A DNA stretch of 64,000 nucleotides, taken from NCBI GenBank assembly GCA_020055645.1, contig CM034546.1:82770001-82834000 (forward strand), written 5' to 3'. Source of the DNA: Tomocerus qinae (Eukaryota; Arthropoda; Collembola; Entomobryomorpha; Tomoceridae). A program made the position numbers and the translations under genes. Shown piece by piece: positions 1-11,711 of the stretch (the stretch's first letter is position 1; every line of letters begins with the position of its first letter). Below the pieces are notes generated by a model. The model saw nothing but the letters and a program-made list of their open reading frames with translations, did not search any database and was not told where the DNA came from.

Positions 1-311
1 TTTCAAATAAATTCGAGCAGTTTCAAATAAATTCGAGCAGTTTCAAATAAATTCGAGCAGTTTCAAATAAATTCGAGCAGTTTCAAATAAATTCGAGCAG
101 TTTCAAATAAATTCGAGCAGTTTCAAATAAATTCGAGCAGTTTCAAATAAATTCGAGCAGTTTCAAATAAATTCGAGCAGTTTCAAATAAATTCGAGCAG
201 TTTTAAATAAATTCGAGCAGTTTCAAATAAATTCGAGCAGTTTCAAATAAATTCGAGCAGTTTCAAATAAATTCGAGCAGTTTCAAATAAATTCGAGCAG
301 TTTCAAATAAA
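1..311. repeat. 20-bp minisatellite
   Basis: Fifteen full head-to-tail copies of tttcaaataaattcgagcag plus a partial one. Only one copy (201-220) differs, by a single c-to-t change, so the array is very homogeneous and probably young. It starts at the first base of the window, so its true length is unknown. It shares the 20-bp period and the aataaatt core with the minisatellite at 57211-57416. Confidence 0.97.
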
Positions 312-698
312 TGGCTTGTGGACAAAATTATCGTTTTGCCCTGCCGATAGAATTCTGTGACGTAGGCATACCTGACCAGCAATCTATATTTCATATATCA
401 ATGATTGGTTTATTCCCGTTGGTCAAATCGTTGGTTGTACAAATCATCTCGGGGCCCATTTATTTTAATACCTTTTGCCTTACCTGCCATTAATACTTAC
501 TGCTAATTCCTCCGTTTCCCGCCTAGTTCACTATCTGGTAGGGAGCTACCTCAAACAGTCGTGGGTACTATGAACGCCACTTTTCTTTTCTGAATAGACC
601 TCGAAAACAAAAAGATTGAAAGATAAGAAGACAATGAAAGCTCTCGCTCGACTGGACTCCCCGAGGTACATGCGTACCTATTGAAAGAGTGCACAGTG
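312..698. other. No recognisable feature
   Basis: Mixed-composition sequence between the minisatellite and a foldback element. A 60-codon open frame at 311-493 and an 85-codon reverse frame at 568-825 show no recognisable domain, and the second runs into the foldback arm. I see no gene here. Confidence 0.5.
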
Positions 699-1317
699 GG
701 TTTAATCTATAAAGAAAGTGGACATAGTAGTGTAATGGGTAGGGACTATGCGTTGGTTGAAGAGCATGAATTAAACACTGTAGAGTGGTACACAAATAAA
801 TAAAGCACAAATAGAAATTAAACAATTAAAATTTCTTTAGAAATCAATATTTTTAAAAATTATAAAGCGAATTGTTTCTAAAAACGAAAACTCACACAAA
901 AACATTTTCGCATAAAAGCCAAATGTTTCGAAAAACTCACAAAAAATGACGATTTTGTATGAATGCGAATTGTTTAGACCAATTCACACATAAAACGAAG
1001 TTTTAGTATAAATGGGAATTGTTTAGACCAATTCGCACAATTTGAAATTACGCGCAATTAATTTTTTGTCGGAGTTTGCCCAAACAATTTGTATTTCATT
1101 ATTGTATTGATAATTGATTGTATGATGTAAATCATTATTTTTTTTCGAGTTTCGCTTTATAGTTTTTAAAAATGTCGATTTAAAAATAAGTTTTAATTGT
1201 TTAATTTTTGAGTGTTTTGTGCTTTATTTATTTGTGTGCCACTTCAACCATCTCCTAGTCCCTACTCATTAATCATTACACTGCGCCGTTATGTCCACTT
1301 TTTTATAAATTAGACCA
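699..1317. mobile_element. Foldback/MITE-like element with long imperfect inverted arms
   Basis: The arm 699-870 is an imperfect reverse complement of about 1147-1317. Shared blocks include gtggacata, tagggacta, cacaaataaataaagcac, aattaaacaatt and the inner pair around ataaagcga. The roughly 270-bp centre holds two direct copies of a short palindromic motif, gaattgtttagaccaattc (about 967 and 1015). No coding capacity is visible. Long arms, a non-coding centre and AT richness fit a foldback or MITE-type element. The superfamily is not identifiable, and no target duplication was seen. Its right edge touches the retrotransposon fragment. Confidence 0.75.
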
Positions 1318-1800
1318 AGTCAAGCCAACCAAGTGTTTAAATGTAAAGACTATATTTTTAAATGTAAGCCTGGCTTAGATAGTAATACTAATGTTGAATA
1401 TTTGTCAATTCAATTTAAGTTCACCAAGTCGTTTATTGTTTTATGTATATATCGCTCTGCTGACTACACTGCTGAGGGTATCAGCAATGATTTGACAAGC
1501 TTTGACTTAATGTTCTCTAAATTATGCAGCATAGATAATACTATGAAGGTTCATGGGGATTTTAATCTACCAACAAATTACCACTATATAACAAACTTAA
1601 TGTCCTACTACAATCTCTAAACCTAAGTCAGTTTGTTAATGCTCCAAAGAGGAAGAACTCAATTCTAGATCTTTTTATCATTGATAAAAGTGTTATTAGT
1701 AGTGTTATTAGTTTAAATGTTACTGAACCATGTATTTCTGACCATTCCTTAGTAATTGCTGGAATTAAATTTAATAAAAAGATAATGTACCCTAAAAATG
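1318..1800 (+). pseudogene. APE-type endonuclease fragment of a non-LTR retrotransposon
   Basis: The frame containing 1333-1620 (first listed codon gtg, open further upstream) carries strand-like segments VEYLSIQF and FIVLCIYR, then GDFNLP about 75 codons in. GDFN is a conserved motif of the endonuclease that nicks target DNA. After one frameshift near 1600 the reading continues at about 1608-1800 with ILDLFI and SDHSLV. The SDH motif closes the endonuclease domain and carries its catalytic Asp-His pair. The N-terminal half of the domain is absent, cut by the foldback element on the left. The family is known; the identity of the specific element is not. Confidence 0.75.
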
Positions 1801-2880
1801 TCTAACATTTCGTAACTATAAAGCCATGGATATGTGTACACTAGCAGAGAACATTTCTAACATAAGTTTTAATGACATTTCTGATAATTTAGAGATAGGA
1901 GTAAATAATTTATGGAGTAAAATTATTGGTATATTTGATGTATCTGCTCCAATTATATCAAAATCATTTTTACAATACTCGAAGAAATTTAATCTGTGAG
2001 ATAATACACTAATTGTTAAAGGTGAACGTGATTGGGCTTATAAACTTAGTCGTAGCATGCCAACTGTCGCCAATATAGACAATTATAACTTTCTTAAGAA
2101 AAAGGTAAAGGGGCTTATATGGAACGATACTAAAAAATTTGTCAATTTAACCATAGAGCGACTAGGACCTGTTAATGGTATAAAATCACTAGTTATTATT
2201 AAACCTAAATTTAATAACGCAGTTGCTTTACCTGCTAATAGTATAAATGAATATTTTGTTAACATAAGTACAATTAATGTGTCTAAAGCCTATCTACCTT
2301 TCCCAAGTAAACCTTGTTACATTTCAGACTATGTTGAAAATTTTGAAGTTACAGCTGTTGATATGCCTACCCTGATTGAGGCATCTAATGAATGTAATAA
2401 CAATAAAGGAAAAATAGTGATTATTTAGGCCTGTCGGCAAATGGTTCACTATTGTTTAGCATCCTCTCAAGTGTGTATTAAACTTTTAAGTATTGTAAAT
2501 TTATGTATAAGTCAATCTATAGTTCCTGACCGTTTAAAAATAGCTAAGATAATTCCTAATCCTAAACTACCTAATGTAATTGAACCCAAAGATCTTAGGC
2601 CAATAAGTAATCTACCCTTGTTATTAAAAGTTATTGAAAAGTGTATTCTCTTTAATCTCTTCGATTACTTGGATAAAAATAAGATACTGTGTAATCAACA
2701 ATTTGGTTTTAGAGCTAAACATTCTACTGTGAAAGCCCAAGTGGCATTAACAAACTTTATGTATACAACTATTGATAAAGGTCACATATGTTTACTGTTA
2801 TCTTTGGATCTAAGAAAAGGGTTTGATACAGTCTGTAGAAAGTTACTTTTTACTAAAGTGACGTGGTATGGTATATTTCT
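1801..2880 (+). pseudogene. Linker and N-terminal reverse transcriptase fragment
   Basis: A broken stretch (1801-2428) reads as the basic linker typical between endonuclease and reverse transcriptase, with one internal stop near 1997. From 2441 an open frame holds fingers motifs RPISNLPLLLKVIEK and QFGFRAKHST, then motif A, LSLDLRKGFDTV, whose catalytic Asp is encoded at 2807-2809, followed by YGI. The YxDD motif C and everything after it are missing. The frame continues to 2983 but the tail has no reverse transcriptase character. The motif spacing is that of CR1/L2/Jockey-group elements. The fragment belongs to a different copy, and probably a different family, from the one at 30778-33231. 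Confidence 0.8.
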
Positions 2881-3230
2881 CTATTCATGTGAATTTATAG
2901 TATATGAATGTCTCATTCTTTATTTTCTAGTCTACAAAGATGTTCTACAGTATACTTATTTATTTTATGTTAACATTAGATAAATAATTTATGTCAATAC
3001 ATAATTATTACGAATTATAATATAAAATATTCATGTGAACAGTGGGTGTATTTCGATGTTACTGTGAACTTTGATGTCCTACTTTTTTTGAGAATGTAAG
3101 AACTGAAGTCCACTTCCAGACCCCATGATTGAATAATTGGTCTCTGGAAGCGGACTACTATTCTCGATGTATGAAGTTCAGGTCAGCCTTAATCTAAATG
3201 TCAAGATAATTAGTACCAATGTTAGTTTAT
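2881..3230. other. Unassigned AT-rich spacer containing a hairpin
   Basis: This spacer lies between the retrotransposon fragment and the next repeat element. It contains an imperfect hairpin at 3090-3165: gagaat pairs with attctc at the ends, and agtccacttccagacc pairs with ggtctctggaagcggact inside, around a loop of about 15 nt. No gene or tRNA-like structure was recognised. Confidence 0.55.
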
Positions 3231-3375
3231 AAAACCTACGGCAAGCCGTAACAGAAGCTCGCCTAAATGAAGGGGACCGTGTACACAGTTTTAGTAGAAT
3301 AATAGAAATAGGTTTATTTTCATATCTATTGGTTAATATTGAGTATCAAAATCAAAATGTATGAATCACAAAATG

Positions 3376-3690
3376 TATGATCATCAAAGTCAACAGAAAA
3401 CCAAAGCAGATTAACATTGACTATGAAAATCAACAGAAAATCGAAATTGATTAATGTTGACTATGAAAATCAACAGAAAATTAAAATTGATTAATGTTGA
3501 CTTTGAAAATCAACAGAAAATCAAAATTGGTAATTGCTGACTATGAAAATCAACAGCAAATCAAAATAGATAATTATTGACTACGAAAATCAACAGAAAA
3601 TCAAGATTTCATTAATGTTGACTATGAAAGTCAGCAGAAAAACAGAATTGATAATGTTGACTATGAAAATCAGCAGAAAAACAGAAGTGT
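3376..3690 (+). repeat. 40-bp tandem repeat inside the nested element
   Basis: About eight diverged copies of a 40-bp unit with the core gactatgaaaatcaacagaa. Each unit pairs gttga with tcaac across a short spacer, so single strands could form a ladder of small hairpins. The same unit appears reversed at 4018-4190 (about four copies) and again at 57716-58372. Confidence 0.9.
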
Positions 3691-4017
3691 AATTTTTCAG
3701 TTTTAGCTCGCCTGAATAAGGCAGCTTATAGAATCGCAGTCTGTCCGTCCGTCCGTACCCACGATAACTTTCGAATGCAATGACGGATAGTAATTAAACT
3801 TGGCAAAAACATTGTCTATGGACTGGTGACGATCTCTATTGATTTTCGGGCAAATCGGTCCTTTGGTTGCTGAGATGCCGTGCGCTCACATTGTCTTCAT
3901 TTTGATAGTCAAAGTGTAAAATGGGCATTAAAAAGTTCAATTGCGTTTCCTATAAATTGTTAGACTGAAAGTATAAAATAATTCACTCCGCTTCTACCAA
4001 ATTTATTTTAAATTTAC

Positions 4018-4190
4018 GTTGATTTTTATAGTCAACATCCATCGATTTTCATTTTGTGTTGATTTTGATAGTAAAGATTAATCAAATTTGATTTTCTGTT
4101 GATTTTGATATTCAACATTAATCAATTTTGATTTTCTGTTGATTTTCATAGTCAACAATTATCTATTTTGATTTACAGTTGATTTTTCAA
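4018..4190 (-). repeat. 40-bp tandem repeat, inverted copies
   Basis: About four copies of the 40-bp unit in the opposite orientation, readable as gttgattttgatagtcaac followed by an AT-rich part. They belong to the inverted inner copy of the nested element. Confidence 0.88.
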
Positions 4191-4733
4191 ATGATATAGT
4201 TTCGTTTCCTTATAATATCAATGTCTGAATTTTTAATATGTCGTAGCTACATATATAAAGACTCAATTCTGAAAGCTTGATCAAAATCCGTACGTTCGGT
4301 TTTGTGTTTTCGTCTACCAAAATGTGTACACGGTAACCTTTACTCAGGAGAGCTTGTTACGGCTTGCTGTAGGTTTATTTACCTTATTATAAAATCTTAA
4401 ATTTGGTCGAAGCGGCATTTAATATTTTGTACTATCAAGGTAACAATCCATAGGAAGCACATTTGAACTTTTAATGTCCATTTAATGTCACATTTTCATT
4501 TTGACTATCAAAATGAAGACAAAGTGAGCGCGCGTCATCTCAGCAACCTGAGAAACAATGTGGCCCATTTTCAATAAGCTTTGTCACAGGTCCATAGGCA
4601 ATGTTTTTTTTAAGTTTAGTTGAAATCCATCAATGTCTTCAAAAGTTATCGTGTAAACGGACGGACGCCCGGACGGACGCACGGACGGAAGGACTGTGCG
4701 ATTGTATAAGATGCCTTATCAGGCGAGCTAAAA

Positions 4734-4948
4734 CTATGACCTACCTGTACTTTTTAAGCATTCGTCTCTTGTCTTTAGCAGTCTACACACCTCTGTTCGA
4801 TTCTAAATAAAATTGTAAAGACTTATACGTTCTAGTAGTACCAGTCTCATTTTGCCCATATATAGATAGATTCTTTTGGGACTTAGATTCTACACTTTTT
4901 GTGCGTTTTCTCCTAGATTTTTATGAACATAGTGTTCTCAACACATAG
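4734..4948 (+). other. Possible 3' part of an LTR and primer-binding region
   Basis: This is a spacer between the nested element and a gag-like fragment. It ends ...ctcaacaca at 4945 and is followed by a G-run, ttgggggcgcc. A CA end followed by a short tRNA-complementary stretch is what an LTR and primer-binding site would look like upstream of gag. No second LTR exists in the window to test this, so it rests on position alone. Confidence 0.25.
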
Positions 4949-5441
4949 CTAGGTTGGGGGCGCCCCTGGTTGGGAAGAAAATCTACATTTCAAGAAAAGA
5001 GCAAAAATCCCAAGATACCTACACTTGGCGAAATCGAGCAAAATCTTGTTCTTTTGAGGATGCAGCGGACTGCTGTTTGTGATGATTTCAGTAAAACCGT
5101 CACTACCCTAGAAGAAGAGCTACTCAAGCCTGTACCGGACAAGATGGTTTCCGACGGACTCATGAGAAATCTGGAACGAAAAGGTGCAGTACTCGCTGGA
5201 ATCAACGGACAAGTGATGGCAACCATCCTAGACAAAATCCTTCTTCCTGAAGCCACCGACACTCGAGACGAGGTGCCATACCGGTGCCGAATCCTTCCAA
5301 GACCAACTGGGCCTTATGCGAGCAGCAGTATAAACTCTCCTTGCTAAGGAAAAAAATCAATATGACAGCGCCAGTGAACGGTCAACAAGTCGGCACCCGG
5401 GGAAAAAGGATCGGAGGATGAAACTGCCGAAGATCGAATAA
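4949..5441 (+). pseudogene. Pao/BEL-like gag N-terminal fragment
   Basis: The frame is open from 4949 to 5347, with no ATG near its start (the first plausible codon at 4970 is ttg). It encodes a Lys-rich N-terminus, then a helix-rich segment, LRMQRTAVCDDFSKTVTTLE, resembling the coiled coil at the start of Pao/BEL gag proteins. After a frameshift, a second frame (5352-5441) reads Ser/Arg-rich sequence ending in RRMKLPKIE and a stop. A KLPK(I/L)(E/D) motif after a Ser-rich linker is typical of the entry to the gag core in this superfamily. Everything downstream, including protease, reverse transcriptase and integrase, is missing, and the satellite array begins about 30 bp later. A host gene exon is a less likely alternative. 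Confidence 0.55.
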
Positions 5442-5470
5442 TGCATTAGTGTCGAGGTAGCACATAATTT

Positions 5471-8400
5471 AATTACTAAGGTTTTTGGGCTCCTCGTACA
5501 AGCTCAAAAAATGATTTTTTCCAAGTGTCAAGTCTTTATTAATGTTTTATTACTAAGGTTTATGGTCTCCTCGTACAAGCTCAAAAAATTATTTTTTTCA
5601 AGTGTTTCTCTAAATAAACGCTATATTACTAAGGTTTTTGGTCTCCTCGTACAAGCTCAAAAAAATGATTTTTTTCAAGTGGTTCTCTAAATAGACGTTA
5701 TATTACTAAGGTTTTTGGTCTCCTCGTACAAGCTCAAAAAAATGATTTTTTTAAGTGTTTCTCTAAATAAACGTTATATTACTAAGGTTTTTAGTCTCCT
5801 CGTACAAGCACAAAAAAATGATTTTTTTCAAGTGTCTAGTCTTTATTATTGTTATATTACTAAGGTTTATGGTCTCCTCGTACAAGCTCAAAAAAATGAT
5901 TTTTTTCAAGTGGTTCTCTAAATAGACGTTATATTACTAAGGTTTTTGGTCTCCTCGTACAAAATCAAAAAAATGATTTTTTTAAGTGTTTCTCTAAATA
6001 AACGTTATATTACTAAGGTTTTTAGTCTCCTTGTACAAGCACAAAAAAATGATTTTTTTCAAGTGTCTAGTCTTTATTATTGTTATATTACTAAGGTTTA
6101 TGGTCTCCTCGTACAAGCACAAAAAAATGATTTTTTTCAAGTGGTTCTCTAAATAGACGTTATATTACTAAGGTTTTTGGTCTCCTCGTACAAGCTCAAA
6201 AAAATGATTTTTTTCAAGTAGTTCTCTATATAGCCGTTATATTGCTAATGTTTTTGGTCTCCTCGTACAAGCTCAAAAAAATGATTTTTTTCAAGTGTCT
6301 AGTCTTCATTTTTGTTGTATTACTAAGGTTTTTGGTATCCTCGTACAAACTCAAAAAAATGCTTTTTTTCAAGTGTCTAGTCTTCATTAATGTTATATTA
6401 CTAAGGATTTTGGTCTCCTCGTACAAACTCAAAAAAATGATTTTTTTCAAGTGTCTAGTCTTTATTAATGTTTTATTACTAAGGTTTATGGTCTCCTCGT
6501 ACAAGCTCAAAAAAATGATTTTTTTCAAGTGGTTCTCTAAATAGACGTTATATTACTAAGGTTTTTGGTCTCCTCGTACAAGCTCAAAAAAATGATTTTT
6601 TTCAAGTGTTTCTCTAAATAAACGTTATATTACTAATGTTTTTGGTCTCCTCGTACAAGCTCAAAAAAATGATTTTTTTCAAGTGTCTAGTCTTCATTAA
6701 TGTTATATTACTAAGGTTTTTGGTATCCTCGTACAAACTCAAAAAAATGATTTTTTTCAAGTGTCTAGTCTTTATTAATGTTATATTACTAAGGTTTTTG
6801 GGCTCCTCGTACAAGCTCAAAAAAATGATTTTTTTCAAGTGTCAAGTCTTTATTAATGTTTTATTACTAAGGTTTATGGTCTCCTCGTACAAGCTCAAAA
6901 AAATGATTTTTTTCAAGTAGTTCTCTAAATAGACGTTATATTACTAATGTTTTTGGTCTCCTCGTACAAGCTCAAAAAAATGATTTTTTTCAAGTGTCTA
7001 GTCTTCATTAATGTTATATTACTAAGGTTTTTGGTATCCTCGTACAAACTCAAAAAAATGCTTTTTTTCAAGTGTCTAGTCTTCATTAATGTTATATTAC
7101 TAAGGTTTTTGGTCTCCTCGTACAAACTCAAAAAAATGATTTTTTTCAAGTTTGTAGTCCTTATTAATGTTTTATTACTAAGGTTTATGGTCTCCTCGTA
7201 CAAGCACAAAAAAATGATTTTTTTCAAGTGGTTCTCTAAATAGACGTTATATTACTAAGGTTTTTGGTCTCCTCGTACAAGCTCAAAAAAATGATTTTTT
7301 TCAAGTGTTTCTCTAAATAAACGTTATATTACTAAGGTTTTTGGTCTCCTCGTACAAGCTCAAAAAAATGATTTTTTTCAAGTAGTTCTCTATATAGCCG
7401 TTATATTGCTAATGTTTTTGGTCTCCTCGTACAAGCTCAAAAAAATGATTTTTTTCAAGTGTCTAGTCTTTATTAATGTTATATTACTAAGGTTTATGGT
7501 CTCCTCGTACAAGCTCAAAAAAATGATTTTTTTCAAGTGTCTAGTCTTCATTAATGTTATATTACTAAGGTTTTTGGTCTCCTCGTACAAACTCAAAAAA
7601 TGATTTTTTTCAAGTGTCTAGTCTTCATTAATGTTATATTACTAAGGTTTATGGTCTCCTCGTACAAGCTCAAAAAAATGATTTTTTTCAAGTGTCTAGT
7701 CTTCATTAATGTTATATTACTAAGGTTTTTGGTCTCCTCGTACAAGCTCAAAAAAATGATTTTTTTCAAGTGTCTAGTCTTTATTAATGTTATATTACTA
7801 AGGTTTTTGGTCTCCTCGTACAAACTCAAAAAAATGATTTTTTTCAAGTGTCTAGTCTTTATTAATGTTATATTACTAAGGTTTATGGTCTCCTCGTACA
7901 AGCTCAAAAAAATGATTTTTTTCAAGTGGTTCTCTAAATAGACGTTATATTACTAAGGTTTTTGGTCTCCTCGTACAAGCTCAAAAAAATGATTTTTTTC
8001 AAGTGTTTCTCTAAATAAACGTTATATTACTAAGGTTTTTGGTCTCCTCGTACAAGCTCAAAAAAATGATTTTTTTCAAGTGTCTAGTCTTCATTAATGT
8101 TATATTACTAAGGTTTTTGGTATCCTCGTACAAACTCAAAAAAATGATTTTTTTCAAGTGTCTAGTCTTTATTAATGTTATATTACTAAGGTTTTTGGTC
8201 TCCTCGTACAAGCTCAAAAAACTGATTTTTTTCAAGTGTCAAGTCTTTATTAATGTTATATTACTAAGGTTTATGGTCTCCTCGTACAAGCTCAAAAAAA
8301 TGATTTTTTTCAAGTGGTTCTCTAAATAGACGTTATATTACTAATGTTTTTGGTCTCCTCGTACAAGCTCAAAAAAATGATTTTTTTCAAGTGTCTAGTT

Positions 8401-11400
8401 TTCATTATTGTTATATTACTAAGGTTTTTGGTATCCTCGTACAAACTCAAAAAAATGCTTTTTTTCAAGTGTCTAGTCTTTATTAATGTTATATTACTAA
8501 GGTTTATGGTCTCCTCGTACAAGCTCAAAAAATGATTTTTTTCAAGTGGTTCTCTAAATAGACGTTATATTACTAATGTTTTTGGTCTCCTCGTACAAGC
8601 TCAAAAAAATGATTTTTTTCAAGTGTCTAGTCTTCATTAATGTTATATTACTAAGGTTTTTGGTCTCCTCGTACAAACTCAAAAAAATGATTTTTTTCAA
8701 GTGTCTAGTCTTTATTAATGTTATATTACTAAGGTTTATGGTCTCCTCGTACAAGCTCAAAAAAATGATTTTTTTCAAGTGGTTCTCTAAATAGACGTTA
8801 TATTACTAAGGTTTTTGGTCTCCTCGTACAAGCTCAAAAAAATGATTTTTTTCAAGTGTTTCTCTAAATAAACGTTATATTACTAAGGTTTTTGGTCTCC
8901 TCGTACAAGCTCAAAAAAATGATTTTTTTCAAGTAGTTCTCTATATAGCCGTTATATTGCTAATGTTTTTGGTCTCCTCGTACAAGCTCAAAAAAATGAT
9001 TTTTTTCAAGTGTCTAGTCTTCATTTTTGTTGTATTACTAAGGTTTTTGGTATCCTCGTACAAACTCAAAAAAATGATTTTTTTCAAGTGTCTAGTCTTC
9101 ATTAATGTTATATTACTAAGGTTTTTGGTCTCCTCGTACAAACTCAAAAAAATGATTTTTTTCAAGTGTCTAGTCTTCATTAATGTTTTATTACTAAGGT
9201 TTATGGTCTCCTCGTACAAGCTCAAAAAATGATTTTTTTCAAGTGGTTCTCTAAATAGACGTTATATTACTAAGGTTTTTGGTCTCCTCGTACAAGCACA
9301 AAAAAATGATTTTTTTCAAGTGTCTAGTCTTTATTAATGTTATATTACTAAGGTTTTTTGGGCTCCTCGTACAAGCTCAAAAAAATGATTTTTTTCAAGT
9401 GTTTCTCTAAATAAACGTTATATTACTAAGGTTTTTAGTCTCGTCGTACAAGCTCAAAAAAATGATTTTTTTCAAGAGTCTAGTCTTTATTATTGTTGTA
9501 TTACTAAGGTTTATGGTCTCCTCGTACAAGCTCAAAAAAATGATTTTTTTCAAGTGTTTCTCTAAATAAACGTTATATTACTAAGGTTTTAGTCTCCTCG
9601 TACAAGCACAAAAAAATGATTTTTTTCAAGTGGTTCTCTAATTAGACGTTAAATTACTAAGGTTTTTGGTCTCCTCGTACAAGCTCAAAAAAATGATTTT
9701 TTTCAAGTGTCTAGTCTTCATTAATGTTATATTACTAAGGTTTTTGGTATCTCGTACAAACTCAAAAAAATGATTTTTTTCAAGTGTCTAGTCTTTATTA
9801 ATGTTATATTACTAAGGTTTTTTGTATCTCGTACAAACTCAAAAAAATGCTTTTTTTCAAGTGTCTAGTCTTCATTAATGTTATATTACTAAGGTTTTTG
9901 GTCTCCTCGTACAAACTCAAAAAAATGATTTTTTTCAAGTGTCTAGTCTTCATTAATGTTTTATTACTAAGGTTTATGGTCTCCTCGTACAAGCTCAAAA
10001 AATGATTTTTTTCAAGTGGTTCTCTAAATAGACGTTATATTACTAAGGTTTTTGGTCTCCTCGTACAAGCACAAAAAAATGATTTTTTTCAAGTGTCTAG
10101 TCTTTATTAATGTTATATTACTAAGGTTTATGGTCTCCTCGTACAAGCTCAAAAAAATGATTTTTTTCAAGTGTTTCTCTAAATAAACGTTATATTACTA
10201 AGGTTTTTAGTCTCCTCGTACAAGCACAAAAAAATGATTTTTTCAAGTGGTTCTCCAAATAGACGTTATATTACTAAGGTTTTTGGTCTCCTCGTACAAG
10301 CTCAAAAAAATGATTTTTTTCAAGTGTCTAGTCTTCATTCATGTTATATTACTAAGGATTTTGGTATCTCGTACAAACTCAAAAAAATGATTTTTTTTCA
10401 AGTGTCTAGTCTTTTATAATGTTATATTACTAAGGTTTTTGAGCTCCTCGTACAAGCTCAAAAAAATGATTTTTTTCAAGTGTCAAGTCTTTATTATTGT
10501 TATATTACTAAGGTTTACGGTCTCCTCGTACAAGCTCAAAAAAATGATTTTTTTCAAGTTTCTAGTCTTTATTAATGTTTTATTACTAAGGTTTATGGTC
10601 TCCTCGTACAAGCACAAAAAAATGATTTTTTTCAAGTGGTTCTCTAAATAGACGTTATATTACTAAGGTTTTTGGTCTCCTCGTACAAGCTCAAAAAAAT
10701 GATTTTTTTCAAGTGTCTAGTCTTTATTAATGTTATATTACTAAGATTTTTTGGGCTCCTCGTACAAGGTTTAAAAAAATGATTTTTTTCAAGTGTTTCT
10801 TTAAATAAACGTTATATTACTAAGGTTTTTAGTCTCGTCGTACCAGCTCAAAAAATGATTTTTTTCAAGAGTCTAGTCTTTATTATTGTTATATTACTAA
10901 GGTTTATGGTCTCCTCGTACAAGCTCAAAAAAATGATTTTTTTCAAGTGGTTCTCTAAATAGACGTTATATTACTAATGTTTTTGGTCTCCTCGTACAAG
11001 CTCAAAAAAATGATTTTTTTAAGTGTTTCTCTAAATAAACGTTATATTACTAAGGTTTTTAGTCTCCTCGTACAAGCACAAAAAAATGATTTTTTTCAAG
11101 TGTCTAGTCTTTATTATTGTTATATTACTAAGGTTTACGGTCTCCTCGTACAAGCTCAAAAAAATGATTTTTTTCAAGTTTCTAGTCTTTATTAATGTTT
11201 TATTACTAAGGTTTATGGTCTCCTCGTACAAGCACAAAAAAATGATTTTTTTCAAGTGGTTCTCTAAATAGACGTTATATTACTAAGGTTTTTGGTCTCC
11301 TCGTACAAGCTCAAAAAAATGATTTTTTTCAAGTGTTTCTCTAAATAAACGTTATATTACTAAGGTTTTTGGTCTCCTCGTACAAGCTCAAAAAAATGAT

Positions 11401-11711
11401 TTTTTTCAAGTAGTTCTCTATATAGCCGTTATATTGCTAATGTTTTTGGTCTCCTCGTACAAGCTCAAAAAAATGATTTTTTTCAAGTGTCTAGTCTTCA
11501 TTTTTGTTGTATTACTAAGGTTTTTGGTATCCTCGTACAAACTCAAAAAAATGCTTTTTTTCAAGTGTCTAGTCTTCATTTTTGTTGTATTACTAAGGTT
11601 TTTGGTATCCTCGTACAAACTCAAAAAAATGCTTTTTTTCAAGTGTCTAGTCTTCATTAATGTTATATTACTAAGGTTTTTGGTCTCCTCGTACAAACTC
11701 AAAAAAATGAT
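5471..11711 (+). repeat. 77/78-bp satellite array, left domain
   Basis: About 80 tandem monomers (from length). Each contains ctcctcgtacaagctc, the A/T block aaaaaaatgattttttt, a variable segment, and ttactaagg. The variable segment has two main forms: type A (gtctagtctttattaatg, 78-bp monomer) and type B (ttctctaaataaacg or ttctctaaatagacg, 77-bp monomer). Variants common in this domain, such as caagcacaaaaaaatg, aaaatgctttttttc and cttcatttttgttgtatt, were not seen in the right domain. The left part may therefore be a separately homogenised subarray. No transcript or gene is implied. Confidence 0.97.

Larger units (their letters stand above)
1318..2880 (+). mobile_element. Degenerate non-LTR retrotransposon fragment lacking its 3' half
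   Basis: Reading on the plus strand in several frames, the order is the C-terminal part of an APE-type endonuclease, a basic linker, then the start of a reverse transcriptase. That is the order of ORF2 in Jockey/CR1/L2-type non-LTR elements. Frameshifts and stops (for example tga at 1997-1999 and tag at 2426-2428) show it is dead. Homology stops after reverse transcriptase motif A and the following YGI (about 2877), so the palm motifs B to E and the 3' UTR are missing. Typical retrotransposition losses are at the 5' end, so the missing 3' end points to a later deletion or insertion. Confidence 0.8.
3231..4733 (+). mobile_element. Nested repeat element: outer copy split by an inverted copy of the same family
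   Basis: The family can be read as a 5' end with the palindrome acggcaagccgt, then gtgtacacagttttag, a tandem of 40-bp units, a block starting tttggtcgaagcggc, a GGAC-rich stretch, and a 3' end gccttatcaggcgagct. Here the outer copy occupies 3231-3699 and 4377-4733. A more diverged inverted copy (about 3700-4376) sits between, starting with the complementary 3' end (agctcgcctga) and finishing with the complementary 5' end (4321-4376). The copy at 57634-58808 lacks this interruption. No open frame longer than about 70 codons exists, so it is non-autonomous. The superfamily was not recognised. Confidence 0.75.

Noticed and set aside
4970..5262. Reverse-strand 90-codon frame at 5262-4990
   Set aside because: It lies antisense to the gag-like frame, with Ser-rich low-complexity content and no recognisable domain.
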